The position numbers and the translations under genes are program-made. This document shows, one piece after another, positions 30,266 to 39,967 of a stretch of 64,000 bases of DNA (its first letter is position 1; each line of letters starts with the position of its first letter). Source of the stretch: Clostridiaceae bacterium (GTDB lineage Bacteria > Bacillota > Clostridia > Saccharofermentanales > DTU023); NCBI GenBank assembly GCA_012841015.1, contig DUVN01000005.1, positions 62,001 through 126,000 on the forward strand, written 5' to 3'. The notes beneath the pieces are model-generated. The model was not told where the DNA came from. It worked only from the letters and a program-made list of their open reading frames with translations, and made no database searches.

Positions 30266-33118
30266 TCATGCAGTAGGTCTGTTTCGCCAATCCTTATCGT
30301 TCCTCTGATGGAACACTTGCTTGAATAACTCACTGGCAATAAATGGGATGAGTATCAAGGACAGTATAATCGCCCAGTCACGCACTGTCAGCGGTATCGT
30401 CTTGAAGTAAGTATCGATGAACGGTACGTACACGACAATCAGCGCTAGGCCAACCGAGAGTAGGGCGGCTTTGTTGAGCGTCGGATTCGAGAAGAAGCCT
30501 TGCTTGAATACGGATATGGTCTCAGAACGACTCGAAAACACGCGCATAATCTCTGCGAGCGTCAGACTGACAAACGCATAAGTTCTCGCTCCCCACGACG
30601 GAGCCGTGTTCACCAATGGTATGAATGAAAAGACCGAAACAGATTGATCGAGCATAACCTCACCGTTGACAACAAGATTGTCAGGGTACAAGTACCGTCC
30701 AATATTGAACGCAGCAAATATTGTGATCAATATAGCGATCGCCTGAATGACAATCGACCAAGCCATGTTCTTATCGAGTATTTTGTCGCTTTTACGGCGA
30801 GGTGGTTGCAACATGATCCCAGCTTCCGCCTGCTCACGCCCGAGAGCGAGCGCTGGGAAACTGTCTGTTACCAGATTGAGCCAGAGAAGCTGCACAGGTA
30901 GTAAAGGCGTAAAGGAAGGACCTAAGATCATGCTTGTGATGAAGATAACGAGTATCTCGCCGACGTTGCATGAAAGAAGAAAACTGACAACTTTGCGAAT
31001 GTTTGCGTAGATGACGCGGCCTTCCTCTACAGCATTGACGATCGTGCCGAAGTTATCATCGGTCAAGATCATGTCGGCAGCACCCTTAGCTACCTCCGTG
31101 CCTGTAATACCCATAGCCACACCGATATCGGCGCGTTTCAGAGCGGGGGCATCATTGACTCCGTCGCCTGTCATCGATACGATGCGATCAGACCGTTTCA
31201 GTGCTTCGACGATGCGAACTTTGTGCTCAGGAGAAACGCGCGCATACACTGTCGCTGATTTGGCCGCTTCTGTCAGCTCGTCATCTGACATCGCCTCAAG
31301 TTCTTGACCTGAGAGGACAAGATCATCTTCTTTTCGCAGCCGAAGATCATCAGCGATCGCAGCTGCAGTCGCTTGGTGATCACCAGTAATCATAACGACG
31401 GAGATCCCGGCATTATGACACGTCTCGATAGCGTCACGCGCCTCAGGTCGTGCCGGATCGATCATCCCCATCAACCCAACAAAAACCATGCCCGACTCAG
31501 CACCCTCGAACGTCTCATCGTCATGTGTGCGATAGGCAAAACCGAGCACACGGAGCGCCTGCTTTGCAAAGCTCATATTCTGAGAGATAATGGCTTCGCG
31601 TCTTTGACCACTGAGAGGAACAATCCCATCCCCAGTCAGTTCATGATCGCAACAGTCGAGAACGCGGTCGGGAGCTCCTTTCGTGAGCGAATGAGGAACA
31701 CCATTCTCTAAATTACAACCGACACTCATCATCTTTCGGTCAGAATCAAAAGGAAGTTCCCAAATGACTGGACATGACTCCCGTAACCTATCCACAGACA
31801 CGCCGCCCTTTTCTGCGACGGTCAGCATTGCACCCTCAGTCGGGTCACCGATCAAGCCAATTTGCCCGTCTTCATTGTTTGTAAGGACGGCATCATTGCA
31901 GAGGGTACCAATTTCGAGCATACGCTTGAGAGCATAAGATGCCGCATCATGATCTGTATCCTTTGCACCCTCTTTCGTAATAGCGCCAATAGGCGCATAA
32001 CCGACACCTGAGACGTGAAAGTGTTCATCACCTACATAAAGACGTGTCACCGTCATTTCATTCTGTGTGAGTGTGCCCGTCTTATCAGAGCAGATCGTAT
32101 CCACGCTGCCGAGCGTTTCGACGGCGAGCAGACGTTTGACGATCGCGTTCTCTTTGGCCATCCTATTCATGCCTAGCGCGAGCAAAATCGTCACGACAGC
32201 AGGCAACCCCTCTGGAATGGCTGCGACAGCTAAGCTGATCGCCGTCATGAAAAGAGCAAGCGGCTTACCACCTTGCAACAATCCAACTCCAAAGATAAGC
32301 GCGCAGATAACAAGGAAGAGAAGCCCCAATATTTTACCAAGACGATTCAAGTTTTGTTGGAGAGGCGTCACCTCAGTCTCAATACTCTTCAAACGGTCAG
32401 CGATCTTTCCAATCTCTGTTTTTTCTGCCGTTGAAACGACAATGCCTTCGCCACGCCCGTACGTGATTTCCGTGCCGCTAAACACCATATTAAGCCGATC
32501 ACCAATACCTGGTACTTCATCGTAAAGAGCCGCGGCATCTTTATGAACGGGTACCGATTCACCTGTCAAGGCCGACTCATTCGCCTGCAAGTTGACAGAC
32601 AGAACGAGTCTAAGATCGGCAGGGACGACATCGCCCGCGATAAGCTCCACGAGATCGCCAGGCACAAGCTCAGCGGCAGGTACTTCACAGATTTCACCTC
32701 CACGCTTAACGCTCGCGAAAGGTGCAGACATCTTCTTCAACGCTTCGAGCGCCTTCTCCGCACGATTTTCCTGGAAGACACCGAGAAGTGCATTGATAAT
32801 TACGATCGCTAAAATGATGCTCGCATCCAAGATTTCACCGAGCACCGCAGAAATGATCACCGCGACGATCAGAATCAAAACTAAAAAGTCTTTGAACTGA
32901 TTCAATAGCTTGACGATAAAAGGCGTGGCCTTCTCGCCTTCTAATTCATTGCGCCCGAAACGTTCAAGTCTCGACGCAGCATCAGCCTCAGAAATCCCTG
33001 ACACCGTATCTGTCTTAAGCACCTTTAGAACGTGCTCAATCGATTGAACAGATGCTTCCTCTCCTGTCAGCACATGTTCAGATGTCGTCTCACTTTCGAC
33101 GACTTTACTTTTTTTCAT
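30266..33118 (-). CDS. Calcium-transporting P-type ATPase (P2A type)
   Basis: The protein has the P-type plan: the phosphorylation motif DKTGTLTQNEMTV, TGES in the actuator domain, MTGDGVNDAPAL in the hinge, and about ten membrane helices. Calcium-site residues of the SERCA family are present: AAIPEGLPAVV in helix 4, SCNVGEILVIF in helix 5 and LLWLNLVTDSFPALALG in helix 6. It therefore probably exports Ca2+. The ORF track starts 12 residues early; ATG 33118 with AGAGGG upstream gives MKKSKVVESETTSEH and 950 residues. It follows a CNNM/CorC-like gene by 50 bases, suggesting a divalent-cation unit. Confidence 0.92.
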   Translation of the reverse strand: MKKSKVVESETTSEHVLTGEEASVQSIEHVLKVLKTDTVSGISEADAASRLERFGRNELEGEKATPFIVKLLNQFKDFLVLILIVAVIISAVLGEILDASIILAIVIINALLGVFQENRAEKALEALKKMSAPFASVKRGGEICEVPAAELVPGDLVELIAGDVVPADLRLVLSVNLQANESALTGESVPVHKDAAALYDEVPGIGDRLNMVFSGTEITYGRGEGIVVSTAEKTEIGKIADRLKSIETEVTPLQQNLNRLGKILGLLFLVICALIFGVGLLQGGKPLALFMTAISLAVAAIPEGLPAVVTILLALGMNRMAKENAIVKRLLAVETLGSVDTICSDKTGTLTQNEMTVTRLYVGDEHFHVSGVGYAPIGAITKEGAKDTDHDAASYALKRMLEIGTLCNDAVLTNNEDGQIGLIGDPTEGAMLTVAEKGGVSVDRLRESCPVIWELPFDSDRKMMSVGCNLENGVPHSLTKGAPDRVLDCCDHELTGDGIVPLSGQRREAIISQNMSFAKQALRVLGFAYRTHDDETFEGAESGMVFVGLMGMIDPARPEARDAIETCHNAGISVVMITGDHQATAAAIADDLRLRKEDDLVLSGQELEAMSDDELTEAAKSATVYARVSPEHKVRIVEALKRSDRIVSMTGDGVNDAPALKRADIGVAMGITGTEVAKGAADMILTDDNFGTIVNAVEEGRVIYANIRKVVSFLLSCNVGEILVIFITSMILGPSFTPLLPVQLLWLNLVTDSFPALALGREQAEAGIMLQPPRRKSDKILDKNMAWSIVIQAIAILITIFAAFNIGRYLYPDNLVVNGEVMLDQSVSVFSFIPLVNTAPSWGARTYAFVSLTLAEIMRVFSSRSETISVFKQGFFSNPTLNKAALLSVGLALIVVYVPFIDTYFKTIPLTVRDWAIILSLILIPFIASELFKQVFHQRNDKDWRNRPTA

Positions 33119-33168
33119 AGTGTTGTTCCCTCTGTTAGAAAATGTTATACGCAATTAGATCATGAGGA

Positions 33169-34650
33169 CTAAACGTTTCTCTCGCGGTGTTCGGTGCCTA
33201 TGCTCAACTCCTGATATCTGAAAAGGCGGTCGCGAAAAACGCCATCCTGTTCCTCATCTTTCGTCGTTTCATCAGGCAACACCTCAAGGCGAATGCGCGA
33301 TATCCTTCGATCATCCATCTCAAGCACTGTAAATTTGAGATGTTTAAAAGTTACCTCCGGTTGCGTGCCCTGCTCCGGGATGTACCCGAGAAGCGAGAGG
33401 ACGAATCCAGCTATTGTATCGAAATCATCGTCTTCTTTCAGCTCATCAAGTTCGGGGACGTAGCGTCCAGCCTCAGCAGGCGTCAGAAGACCGCTAAAGA
33501 CGTAGGAACCATCGGAATTGACGATGACACTCGCCTCAGGCGCATCGTACTCGTCTTCAATCTCACCGACAATCTCCTCGAGCAAATCTTCCATTGTGAC
33601 GATACCTTCCGTTCCACCGTATTCATCAACAACAACGGCGAGTGTCGTGTGTTGTTGCTTCATCTCGCGAAAAAGAACATCAACCTTCTTGACTTCTGGT
33701 ATAAAAAAGGCAGGGCGCAGGATATCCTCGAGCTTGAAATCAGAACCGCGCTTATCTTGCGGGACGCGGAGCAAATCCTTGACGATCAGAACGCCTGCAA
33801 TATCGTCAATATCCTCATCGTAAACGGGGAAGCGCGAATAGTTCGCATTTGCAACGATATCGACAGCTTCATCATACGTCGAGCTCAAAGGCACGGCTGT
33901 CACTGAAACTCGCGGTGTCATAATTTCCGAAACATACTTATCATCGAATGCGAAGATATTCTTGATCAAATAAGCTTCCGTCTCCTGCAAGTCACCAGAT
34001 CCAGCACCTGCCTCAACGAGGATGCGAATCTCCTCTTCTGTAACACGCGAAGACGCCTCTTCGGGGTCGATACCGAGAAGGCGCAGCACGAGGTTGCTTG
34101 ACCATTCAAGAAGTTTCGTGAACGGTCGAAATGCAAAATCGAAAAAACTCAATACGAGCGAAACAGACATCGCGAACTGTTCAGGTCTCCGCATCGCTAG
34201 GCGTTTCGGCACGAGCTCGCCCAATACAAGCGTAAAGTACGACAATACGATCGTCATAAGGACAACAATCAGCGTCCGAAGAGACGGGTGCGCCATCTGC
34301 GGGTCAACAACAACGTACAACCTCGCGGCAAGCTTGTCAGCGGCAAAAGCACTTGATAAAAAACCTGCCAACGTTATCGAGACCTGAATCGTCGAAAGAA
34401 AGCGGCTCTTATTATCGACAAACCGGAGCAAACGCTTCGCTGAAGCGTTCCCAGCATCGGCCATCTTGCGTATTTTATTGTCATTCTGCGTAACAACAGC
34501 CATCTCTGCCGCAGCAAAAAAGCCATTAACGAAAATGAGAAAAAATATCAGGATAAAATCGAACAAAAGCGAACCGTGTGTGGTTCCCGTGCTCACCTGT
34601 TCAGTTAAGATAGCCCTCCAAAGAGGGCCGGTACAGCTACTGCCGTCCAA
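33169..34650 (-). CDS. CNNM/CorC (hemolysin-like) membrane protein with CBS pair
   Basis: An N-terminal DUF21 transmembrane domain (FILIFFLIFVNGFFAAAEMAVV ... TLVLGELVPKRLAMRRPE) is followed by a CBS pair (IMTPRVSVTAVPLSSTYDEAV ... VVVDEYGGTEGIVTMEDLLEEIVGEIEDEYD). A CorC/HlyC C-terminal domain (FDTIAGFVLSLLGYIPEQG) ends the protein. Family members are linked to Mg2+ or Co2+ export. The annotated TTG start at 34650 has GGAGG nine bases upstream. A GTG at 34596 is an alternative, because a perfect GCCCTC-TTTG-GAGGGC hairpin lies between them. Its Ca2+-ATPase neighbour downstream supports a role in divalent-cation handling. Confidence 0.9.
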   Translation of the reverse strand: MDGSSCTGPLWRAILTEQVSTGTTHGSLLFDFILIFFLIFVNGFFAAAEMAVVTQNDNKIRKMADAGNASAKRLLRFVDNKSRFLSTIQVSITLAGFLSSAFAADKLAARLYVVVDPQMAHPSLRTLIVVLMTIVLSYFTLVLGELVPKRLAMRRPEQFAMSVSLVLSFFDFAFRPFTKLLEWSSNLVLRLLGIDPEEASSRVTEEEIRILVEAGAGSGDLQETEAYLIKNIFAFDDKYVSEIMTPRVSVTAVPLSSTYDEAVDIVANANYSRFPVYDEDIDDIAGVLIVKDLLRVPQDKRGSDFKLEDILRPAFFIPEVKKVDVLFREMKQQHTTLAVVVDEYGGTEGIVTMEDLLEEIVGEIEDEYDAPEASVIVNSDGSYVFSGLLTPAEAGRYVPELDELKEDDDFDTIAGFVLSLLGYIPEQGTQPEVTFKHLKFTVLEMDDRRISRIRLEVLPDETTKDEEQDGVFRDRLFRYQELSIGTEHRERNV

Positions 34651-34850
34651 TCAGAAATACCTCCAACCATCCAATTAGTGGATACAAATTGTCTCTATGC
34701 GTTCAAAGGGTTGGATGAGTCCCTTGCGAATCGATAGACAATGTTAGCCAAAACATGACCGCAACGCAACACGGTATATATGTTAACATATTATTGATCA
34801 TTCATCCGTTATTAAATACCTCAATTCAGGAAGGGAAATATTTTTTATTT

Positions 34851-35717
34851 ATGGCATCTGCAAATCCGCCAAAAATCAGTGATGTCAGACTAGCTGTTCT
34901 GATTGATGCTGATAATGTGCCGCCGCACAACGTGCGCGGCCTGATGGAAGAAATCGCCCGCTACGGTACACCGACGATCAAGCGTATCTACGGTGATTTC
35001 ACGAAACCAAACTTGACACAGTGGAAAAACCATCTTCTCGATTACGCCATCAGCCCCATTCAACAATTTAACTACACAACAGGGAAGAATGCGACCGACT
35101 CCGCGATGATCATCGACGCGATGGATATTTTGTATGCTGATAAGATTGACGGCTTCGTCCTCGTCTCGAGTGACAGCGACTTTACAAAACTCGCGACACG
35201 CCTACGTGAGTCGGGGAAAATCGTTTACGGATTCGGTGAGATGAAGACACCGAATGCTTTTATTGCTGCATGTGACCGCTTCATCTACCTCGAGATTATT
35301 GGGCAACGTGCTGAGGAAGACAACGAAGCGGAAAAGGACGTCAGGCAGACAGGGCGTCTTACACATATTTCACGTCGCGAAATTGATAAGAGGGACACTG
35401 GACGCAAGGCAGCAGACCGTAAATCAGCTGACCGCGACGAGAAAAAGACAGAAAAGAGCATTCAGAAAGTCGATAAAAAGTTGATCCAACTCATCTCCTC
35501 TTCGATCCGAGATGTTGAAGACGAAAACGGCTGGGCATTCCTTGCGGAGGTTGGCAATCTGATCGTCAAAAAGCAACCGTCATTTGACTCACGCAACTAC
35601 GGTTACGATAAGCTGACAACGCTCATCCAATCGATTGGTCGCTATGACGTTGAGATGAGAGACACAGGCAATCCGAATGTCAAGCTTGTGTACATTAGAA
35701 TTAAGAACAATCGCTAA
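34851..35717 (+). CDS. NYN-domain ribonuclease with OST-HTH/LOTUS domain
   Basis: The N-terminal half is a NYN/LabA PIN-like nuclease domain, with conserved acidic residues in RLAVLIDADNVPP, NATDSAMIIDAMDIL and GFVLVSSDSDFTKLATRLRESGK. A charged linker rich in DRK and EK follows. The C-terminal 80 residues (KKLIQLISSSIRDVEDENGWAFLAEVGNLIVKKQPSFDSRNYGYDKLTTLIQSI) form an OST-HTH/LOTUS domain, an RNA-binding module. The ORF track starts 32 residues earlier; ATG 34851 (MASANPPKISD) is where homology should begin, though the GGAAGGG site is rather far upstream. It is one of only two plus-strand genes. RNA target unknown. Confidence 0.88.
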   Translation: MASANPPKISDVRLAVLIDADNVPPHNVRGLMEEIARYGTPTIKRIYGDFTKPNLTQWKNHLLDYAISPIQQFNYTTGKNATDSAMIIDAMDILYADKIDGFVLVSSDSDFTKLATRLRESGKIVYGFGEMKTPNAFIAACDRFIYLEIIGQRAEEDNEAEKDVRQTGRLTHISRREIDKRDTGRKAADRKSADRDEKKTEKSIQKVDKKLIQLISSSIRDVEDENGWAFLAEVGNLIVKKQPSFDSRNYGYDKLTTLIQSIGRYDVEMRDTGNPNVKLVYIRIKNNR

Positions 35718-35759
35718 CACGAACGATGAAACTGAAAACTCTCGTGTGATCAGCGATTT

Positions 35760-36563
35760 TTATTGAGACTCGCGTGCAGCCTTACCGACAGATCGAATAA
35801 TCCAACGTTGTGGCACGATTTTGGCGAGCAGTCGGACAAGTTTCCCTAATCGTGATGTGACAACGACGACTTTTCGTTTTCGTACGGCAGAAATCGTTTT
35901 CTTAGCCACGTGAACGGGATCTTCAATCGCAAAACGCTTGTAAGATGAGAGGAGAATTTCCTTTTCTTTCGGCGAAAAGAAGTCGGTCAACATCGGGTTG
36001 GGACACGTCACCGTTACACTGATACGGCGGGGACGCAATTCTTCTGCAAGAGCACGACCGAATGAAAGGATAAACGCTTTGGACGCCGCGTACGTTGCAA
36101 AGCCTGGCTGTGGGAGAAATGCCGCCACGGACGACGTCAAGATCAAGGCGCTCCCCTCCTCCATGAATGGAAGAACGATCGACGTCAAAGAGACTTGTGC
36201 ACGCATGTTGAGGTCGCAAATTGATTCTTGATAAGAAGACGTTTGCTGCGCGAACGCTCCGGAAACACCCTTCCCTGCATTATTAATGAGAAGTTGCACC
36301 GTCGCACCCATCGAACGCAGCGCTTCATCAATGACGTTGAGAGAGCTTTTTTCTGTTAGATCAAGGGCAAAAGATCGCGTTCCGTGTTGCAAGCTATCGG
36401 CAAAGTGTAAAAGCTTCTCCTTACGCCTCGCGATCAGCCAGAAGTCGACCTCATCTGGGAGTGTCTCATCGAGCAAGCGCGCAAACGCAGCACCGAGACC
36501 TGACGAAGCACCTGTAATGATTACAATAGGGTGTTTTGATTCGTATTGCACGTCGTCATTCAT
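35760..36563 (-). CDS. Short-chain dehydrogenase/reductase
   Basis: Classical SDR motifs are present: TGASSGLGAAFAR for nucleotide binding, LLINNAGKGVSG, the catalytic Ser in LILTSSVAAFL and the YxxxK motif in YAASKAFILSFGRALAEEL. The C-terminal tail is basic and partly hydrophobic (LGKLVRLLAKIVPQRWIIRSVGKAAR), as in membrane-associated SDRs of the DltE/YqjQ type. ATG 36563 with AGGGGAAG upstream is preferred over the track start. It is convergent with the NYN gene and divergent from the PP2C-like gene. Substrate unknown. Confidence 0.85.
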   Translation of the reverse strand: MNDDVQYESKHPIVIITGASSGLGAAFARLLDETLPDEVDFWLIARRKEKLLHFADSLQHGTRSFALDLTEKSSLNVIDEALRSMGATVQLLINNAGKGVSGAFAQQTSSYQESICDLNMRAQVSLTSIVLPFMEEGSALILTSSVAAFLPQPGFATYAASKAFILSFGRALAEELRPRRISVTVTCPNPMLTDFFSPKEKEILLSSYKRFAIEDPVHVAKKTISAVRKRKVVVVTSRLGKLVRLLAKIVPQRWIIRSVGKAARESQ

Positions 36564-36648
36564 AATTGACTTCCCCTGAGAAAGATAGCTCATGCTCGGA
36601 CAGAACGATCTACAAGAAGTATATCACGACATGCATTATCTCCATCTA

Positions 36649-36657
36649 TGCTATAAT
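36649..36657 (+). promoter_or_regulatory. Extended -10 promoter of the PP2C-like gene
   Basis: TGC-TATAAT stands 24 bases before the ATG, with GGAGG in between. No -35 hexamer is evident, as usual for extended -10 promoters. Confidence 0.7.
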
Positions 36658-36681
36658 TCGTATCTGTACGGAGGAAAAATC

Positions 36682-37797
36682 ATGGCTCGAACAATGGTAA
36701 TCGGTCTGACAGAATCAGGCACGAGAACAAAAGTAAATGAAGATTCTTTTAGTTGCGGCGATCGCGTCTATCCGGAAATGATCTCAGGAAGTGAAGAACA
36801 GTCGCTTAGCTCATCTGATTATACACAGTTATACGTCGTCACACAGGGGTTCGGTGGCTCTGGTGCCGGTGACCTTGCCGGCCGTATCATCCATCGCGTC
36901 AGTATTCCCTTCGTTGCTAAACTTGACGAATACAAACATCCTAAGCTCGATTTTGTCCAATTCGCGCGTGATCTTATCCGCGAGATGCACTATCTTGTGT
37001 TGAGTCAAATCACTTTGCGTAACGGCCAGCGCGCCGGCGCCTCTTTTGCATTGCTCCTGATCGATGCAAACACAGCGTATGTCCTCAATGTCGGTAACAC
37101 AAAAGTACATCTCTTCCGAGATGACGAGCTCCACTCACTCGTCGACCCTGAGAATACGTCTAATGGGCTGGCACATTCTTCATACATTGGAGACAGAAGT
37201 CTCTCATTCGATGATCCTAAACCGAATTGTGTGAAACGTTTCGATCTCATGACAGGTGATGTTATTTTGCTCACATCAGACGGTTTCCACAAAAACTTTC
37301 ACCAAAAGGATTTAGCTGCCAACATTGCAGCTCCCGACGCTTTTGCAGCGAACATTCGACTGTCACAGATATACTCAAGACAGGCAAACAACACAGAAAA
37401 TGGCACGATTCTTGCCATCAAAGTTCGCGACTTGGAACTTGCAGAACCTGATGATACAGCTGCTATAAAGAACATGGAACGATTCCAAAAATACTACGGC
37501 CCGACATCGTCAGAGCCCGATGTCACAATGCAGGCTAAGCCTGTGCCCTACAATGGGGTTAACAAACCTCCCATTTCTACTGCACAAGGTGTGATGACGC
37601 CCCCTCGTCAAGCGTATCGCAAACAAAGAGAGACAGCACCGGGAGAAACAAGGAGCAAGGGTAATGCTGCTATGAACCGGCAAGCCAAAAAAGCAAAGCG
37701 GAGAAGTAACTGGAAAACGTTTGGATTGAGCCTACTGATCGGTTTCCTCATCGGGATGGCTGCAATCTTGATCGCGTGGTTCATTATCCTTAGGTGA
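36682..37797 (+). CDS. Membrane-anchored degenerate PP2C-like protein (probable pseudophosphatase)
   Basis: The fold is recognisable as PP2C: TKVNEDSF at residues 17-23, GFGGSGAGDLAG, RAGASFALLLIDANTAYVLNVGNTKVHLFRDDEL and GDVILLTSDGFHKN. Key metal ligands are altered. The usual DGMGG is QGFGG (Asp to Gln at about residue 55), GDSR is GNTK, and the final D-N-x-T is replaced by NTENGT. The catalytic domain is followed by a disordered, basic linker and a single C-terminal membrane helix (FGLSLLIGFLIGMAAILIAWFIILR), a tail-anchor arrangement. ATG 36682 has GGAGG and a nearby promoter. Catalytic activity is doubtful; it may bind or sequester phosphoproteins. Confidence 0.75.
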   Translation: MARTMVIGLTESGTRTKVNEDSFSCGDRVYPEMISGSEEQSLSSSDYTQLYVVTQGFGGSGAGDLAGRIIHRVSIPFVAKLDEYKHPKLDFVQFARDLIREMHYLVLSQITLRNGQRAGASFALLLIDANTAYVLNVGNTKVHLFRDDELHSLVDPENTSNGLAHSSYIGDRSLSFDDPKPNCVKRFDLMTGDVILLTSDGFHKNFHQKDLAANIAAPDAFAANIRLSQIYSRQANNTENGTILAIKVRDLELAEPDDTAAIKNMERFQKYYGPTSSEPDVTMQAKPVPYNGVNKPPISTAQGVMTPPRQAYRKQRETAPGETRSKGNAAMNRQAKKAKRRSNWKTFGLSLLIGFLIGMAAILIAWFIILR

Positions 37798-37928
37798 TCG
37801 GTTTAACATTTCTATGTTCACCGCCACGTAAGTGTCGATGAACAGCGCAGAAAGTATGTAAGATAGCTTGACGTCGCGCAATCGACCTGCTTGCCAAGTT
37901 ATTGTACATATCTTTTGTCACATAAAGA

Positions 37929-38903
37929 TTATTGGCGTAGGTGGCAGGCGCAAAAATGTCCCGGTTTAATCTCCGAAAATGACGGGTCCTCTGTTTTACA
38001 TTTTTCCATTACGTATGGACATCTCGTATGAAATCTACAACCTGTAGGAGGATTCTGCGGGCTTGGCAACTCACCTTCTAAGGGTATATGGTCGCGCTCA
38101 CGATCGGAGGGATCTGGTGCCGGTATGGCAGACAATAGTGCGATGGTATATGGATGCGATGGTGCATTAAATAGTTCATCTGTGTCGGCCAACTCCACGA
38201 TTTTTCCAAGATACATCACACCAACACGATGTGATATGTGTCGGATCACGTTCATGGCGTGCGAGATAAAGATGTATGTTAATTTCATCTCTTTCTGCAG
38301 TTGAATAAGCAAGTTCAAAATCTGTGATTGAATCGATACGTCGAGAGCAGAGACTGCTTCATCACAAATAAGAAGAGATGGCATCAAGATTAATGACCGA
38401 GCGATGCAAATACGTTGCCGCTGTCCACCAGAAAACTCGTGAGGGTACCGCCTATACACGTAGTCTGGAGAGAGACCGACGCGTTCGATCATTTTCTTCG
38501 CCATTTCTCTACGCTTAGTAGCACTTGAAACACCATGTACGAGCAAGGGCTCTTCGACAATATCGCCAATACACATCCGAGGATTTAAGGACGAATAAGG
38601 GTCTTGGAATATTATTTGCATGTCCTTACGAATAGTGCGCAACTCGCGCTTACTCATGTGCGTGATATCCGCCCCTTGGAAGACGATGTTGCCATCATGG
38701 ATTTCTTCAATTCGCATGATGCTACGTGCCAACGTACTTTTCCCACACCCAGACTCGCCGACCAAACCTAGCGTTTCCTGACTATTTAGGTCGAAGGACA
38801 CGCTATCGACAGCATGCACGTACCGCTTCTTGACACCGTGTATCGGGTAATACGTCTTTAAGTCTCGGACTTTTAAAATTGACTCTCCTCGCTTAATCGA
38901 CAT
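37929..38903 (-). CDS. oppF: Oligopeptide ABC transporter ATP-binding protein (OppF type)
   Basis: This ATPase has Walker A GESGCGKST, Q-loop FQDPYSSLNPRM, signature FSGGQRQRICIARSL and Walker B LLICDEAVSALDVS. The H-loop reads ISHAMNVI, where most homologues have SHDL; the His is kept. The C-terminal oligopeptide-transporter segment with four Cys (GCRFHTRCPYVMEKC ... HFCACHL) is typical of OppD/OppF. ATG 38903 has AGGTGG upstream and overlaps the oppD stop by 11 bases. It is the last gene of an oppB-C-A-D-F operon. Confidence 0.93.
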   Translation of the reverse strand: MSIKRGESILKVRDLKTYYPIHGVKKRYVHAVDSVSFDLNSQETLGLVGESGCGKSTLARSIMRIEEIHDGNIVFQGADITHMSKRELRTIRKDMQIIFQDPYSSLNPRMCIGDIVEEPLLVHGVSSATKRREMAKKMIERVGLSPDYVYRRYPHEFSGGQRQRICIARSLILMPSLLICDEAVSALDVSIQSQILNLLIQLQKEMKLTYIFISHAMNVIRHISHRVGVMYLGKIVELADTDELFNAPSHPYTIALLSAIPAPDPSDRERDHIPLEGELPSPQNPPTGCRFHTRCPYVMEKCKTEDPSFSEIKPGHFCACHLRQ

Positions 38904-39888
38904 GAGCACCACCTCTTATTTTTCGATCGGCGGGCGTAAAGTGACAGGCATATTTCCTACCGTCTCGAAGCTCTAACGCCGGCATTTCTTTTTCGCATAA
39001 CTCAGTAGCATAGGGACAGCGATCGTGAAAACGACAACCGCTCGCGTAGGTTGAAGGGTTAGGAACGTTACCGGCAATCACGAACAACTCATCCACTTTT
39101 TGGTCGACACGCGGGATACACTTCAGTAGACCCTCCGTGTATGGGTGCATCGGTTCAAAGAAGATTGCCTCTGGTGTCCCCTCTTCTACGATCTTGCCAG
39201 CGTACATCACGATGATGTAATCGGCAATCTTTGCGACTATAGCAAGATCGTGCGTAATAAACATGATGGCGAGATCGTTTTTTTCCTGTAAGTCGGAAAG
39301 AATGTCCAAGATCTGCGCCTGAATCGTCACATCCAATGCAGTCGTAGGCTCGTCCGCGATCAATAATTTCGGTTGACAGATCATTGCGGTTGCGATCATA
39401 ACTCTTTGACGCATCCCGCCAGATAATTGGTGTGGAAAAGATTTGGCGACCCGCTCCGCATCTGGAACACCGACCATCTTCAACATTTCGATCGATTTAT
39501 CCCACGCTTTTTTCTTATCTTTTTCGATATGAAGCAAATAGGCTTCACTGATTTGTTTGCCGATTGTATGTACCGGATTGAGTGATGTCATCGGCTCTTG
39601 AAAGATCATCGAGATATCACTCCCTCGAATCTCGCGCATTTCTTTCTCTGAAAGCTCCAAGAGGTTTTGACCTTCAAACTGAATATCGCCGGAAACATAC
39701 AGGGCGTTGTCGGCTAACAGGCGCAGAATTGATAGAGCAGTCACGCTTTTTCCGCAACCAGATTCGCCAACGACACACAGCAGTTCGCCTTTTCTCACAC
39801 GAAAGCCGACACCTTCGACTGCTGTAATGACACCCTCCGGAGTCCTAAATTGAATTGTTAAATCGTTAACCTCTAATAAAGCGTCCAT
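38893..39888 (-). CDS. oppD: Oligopeptide ABC transporter ATP-binding protein (OppD type)
   Basis: Motifs are Walker A GESGCGKSV, Q-loop IFQEPMTSLNPVHTIG, signature LSGGMRQRVMIATAM, Walker B LLIADEPTTALDVT and H-loop FITHDLAIV. The C-terminal oligopeptide/dipeptide transporter region (HPYTEGLLKCIPRVD ... GCRFHDRCPYATELC) is intact. It pairs with OppF to power import through OppB/OppC. ATG 39888 is preferred over GTG 39900. A GC-rich stem-loop separates it from oppA. Confidence 0.93.
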   Translation of the reverse strand: MDALLEVNDLTIQFRTPEGVITAVEGVGFRVRKGELLCVVGESGCGKSVTALSILRLLADNALYVSGDIQFEGQNLLELSEKEMREIRGSDISMIFQEPMTSLNPVHTIGKQISEAYLLHIEKDKKKAWDKSIEMLKMVGVPDAERVAKSFPHQLSGGMRQRVMIATAMICQPKLLIADEPTTALDVTIQAQILDILSDLQEKNDLAIMFITHDLAIVAKIADYIIVMYAGKIVEEGTPEAIFFEPMHPYTEGLLKCIPRVDQKVDELFVIAGNVPNPSTYASGCRFHDRCPYATELCEKEMPALELRDGRKYACHFTPADRKIRGGAHVD

Positions 39889-39915
39889 AGTCTTTCCCAC
39901 TTATACGAGTATGAT

Positions 39916-39953
39916 CCTCCGGCCTCCACCTGCTAACACGTAGAAGCCGGAGG
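39916..39953 (-). terminator. Intergenic stem-loop between oppA and oppD
   Basis: CCTCCGGC and GCCGGAGG pair as a perfect 8-base stem around a 22-base loop, just after the oppA stop. There is no T-run. It probably stabilises oppA mRNA or partly terminates, giving more binding protein than ATPases. Confidence 0.5.
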
Positions 39954-39967
39954 AAGTCTACACGGAA

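Noticed and set aside
33187-33906. 239-residue plus-strand ORF
   Set aside because: Entirely antisense to the CNNM/CorC gene, with no ribosome binding site or recognisable motif; a shadow frame.
35718-35759. Hairpin between the convergent NYN and SDR genes as terminator
   Set aside because: Only a 6-base stem (ACACGA/TCGTGT) with a long loop; too weak to call.
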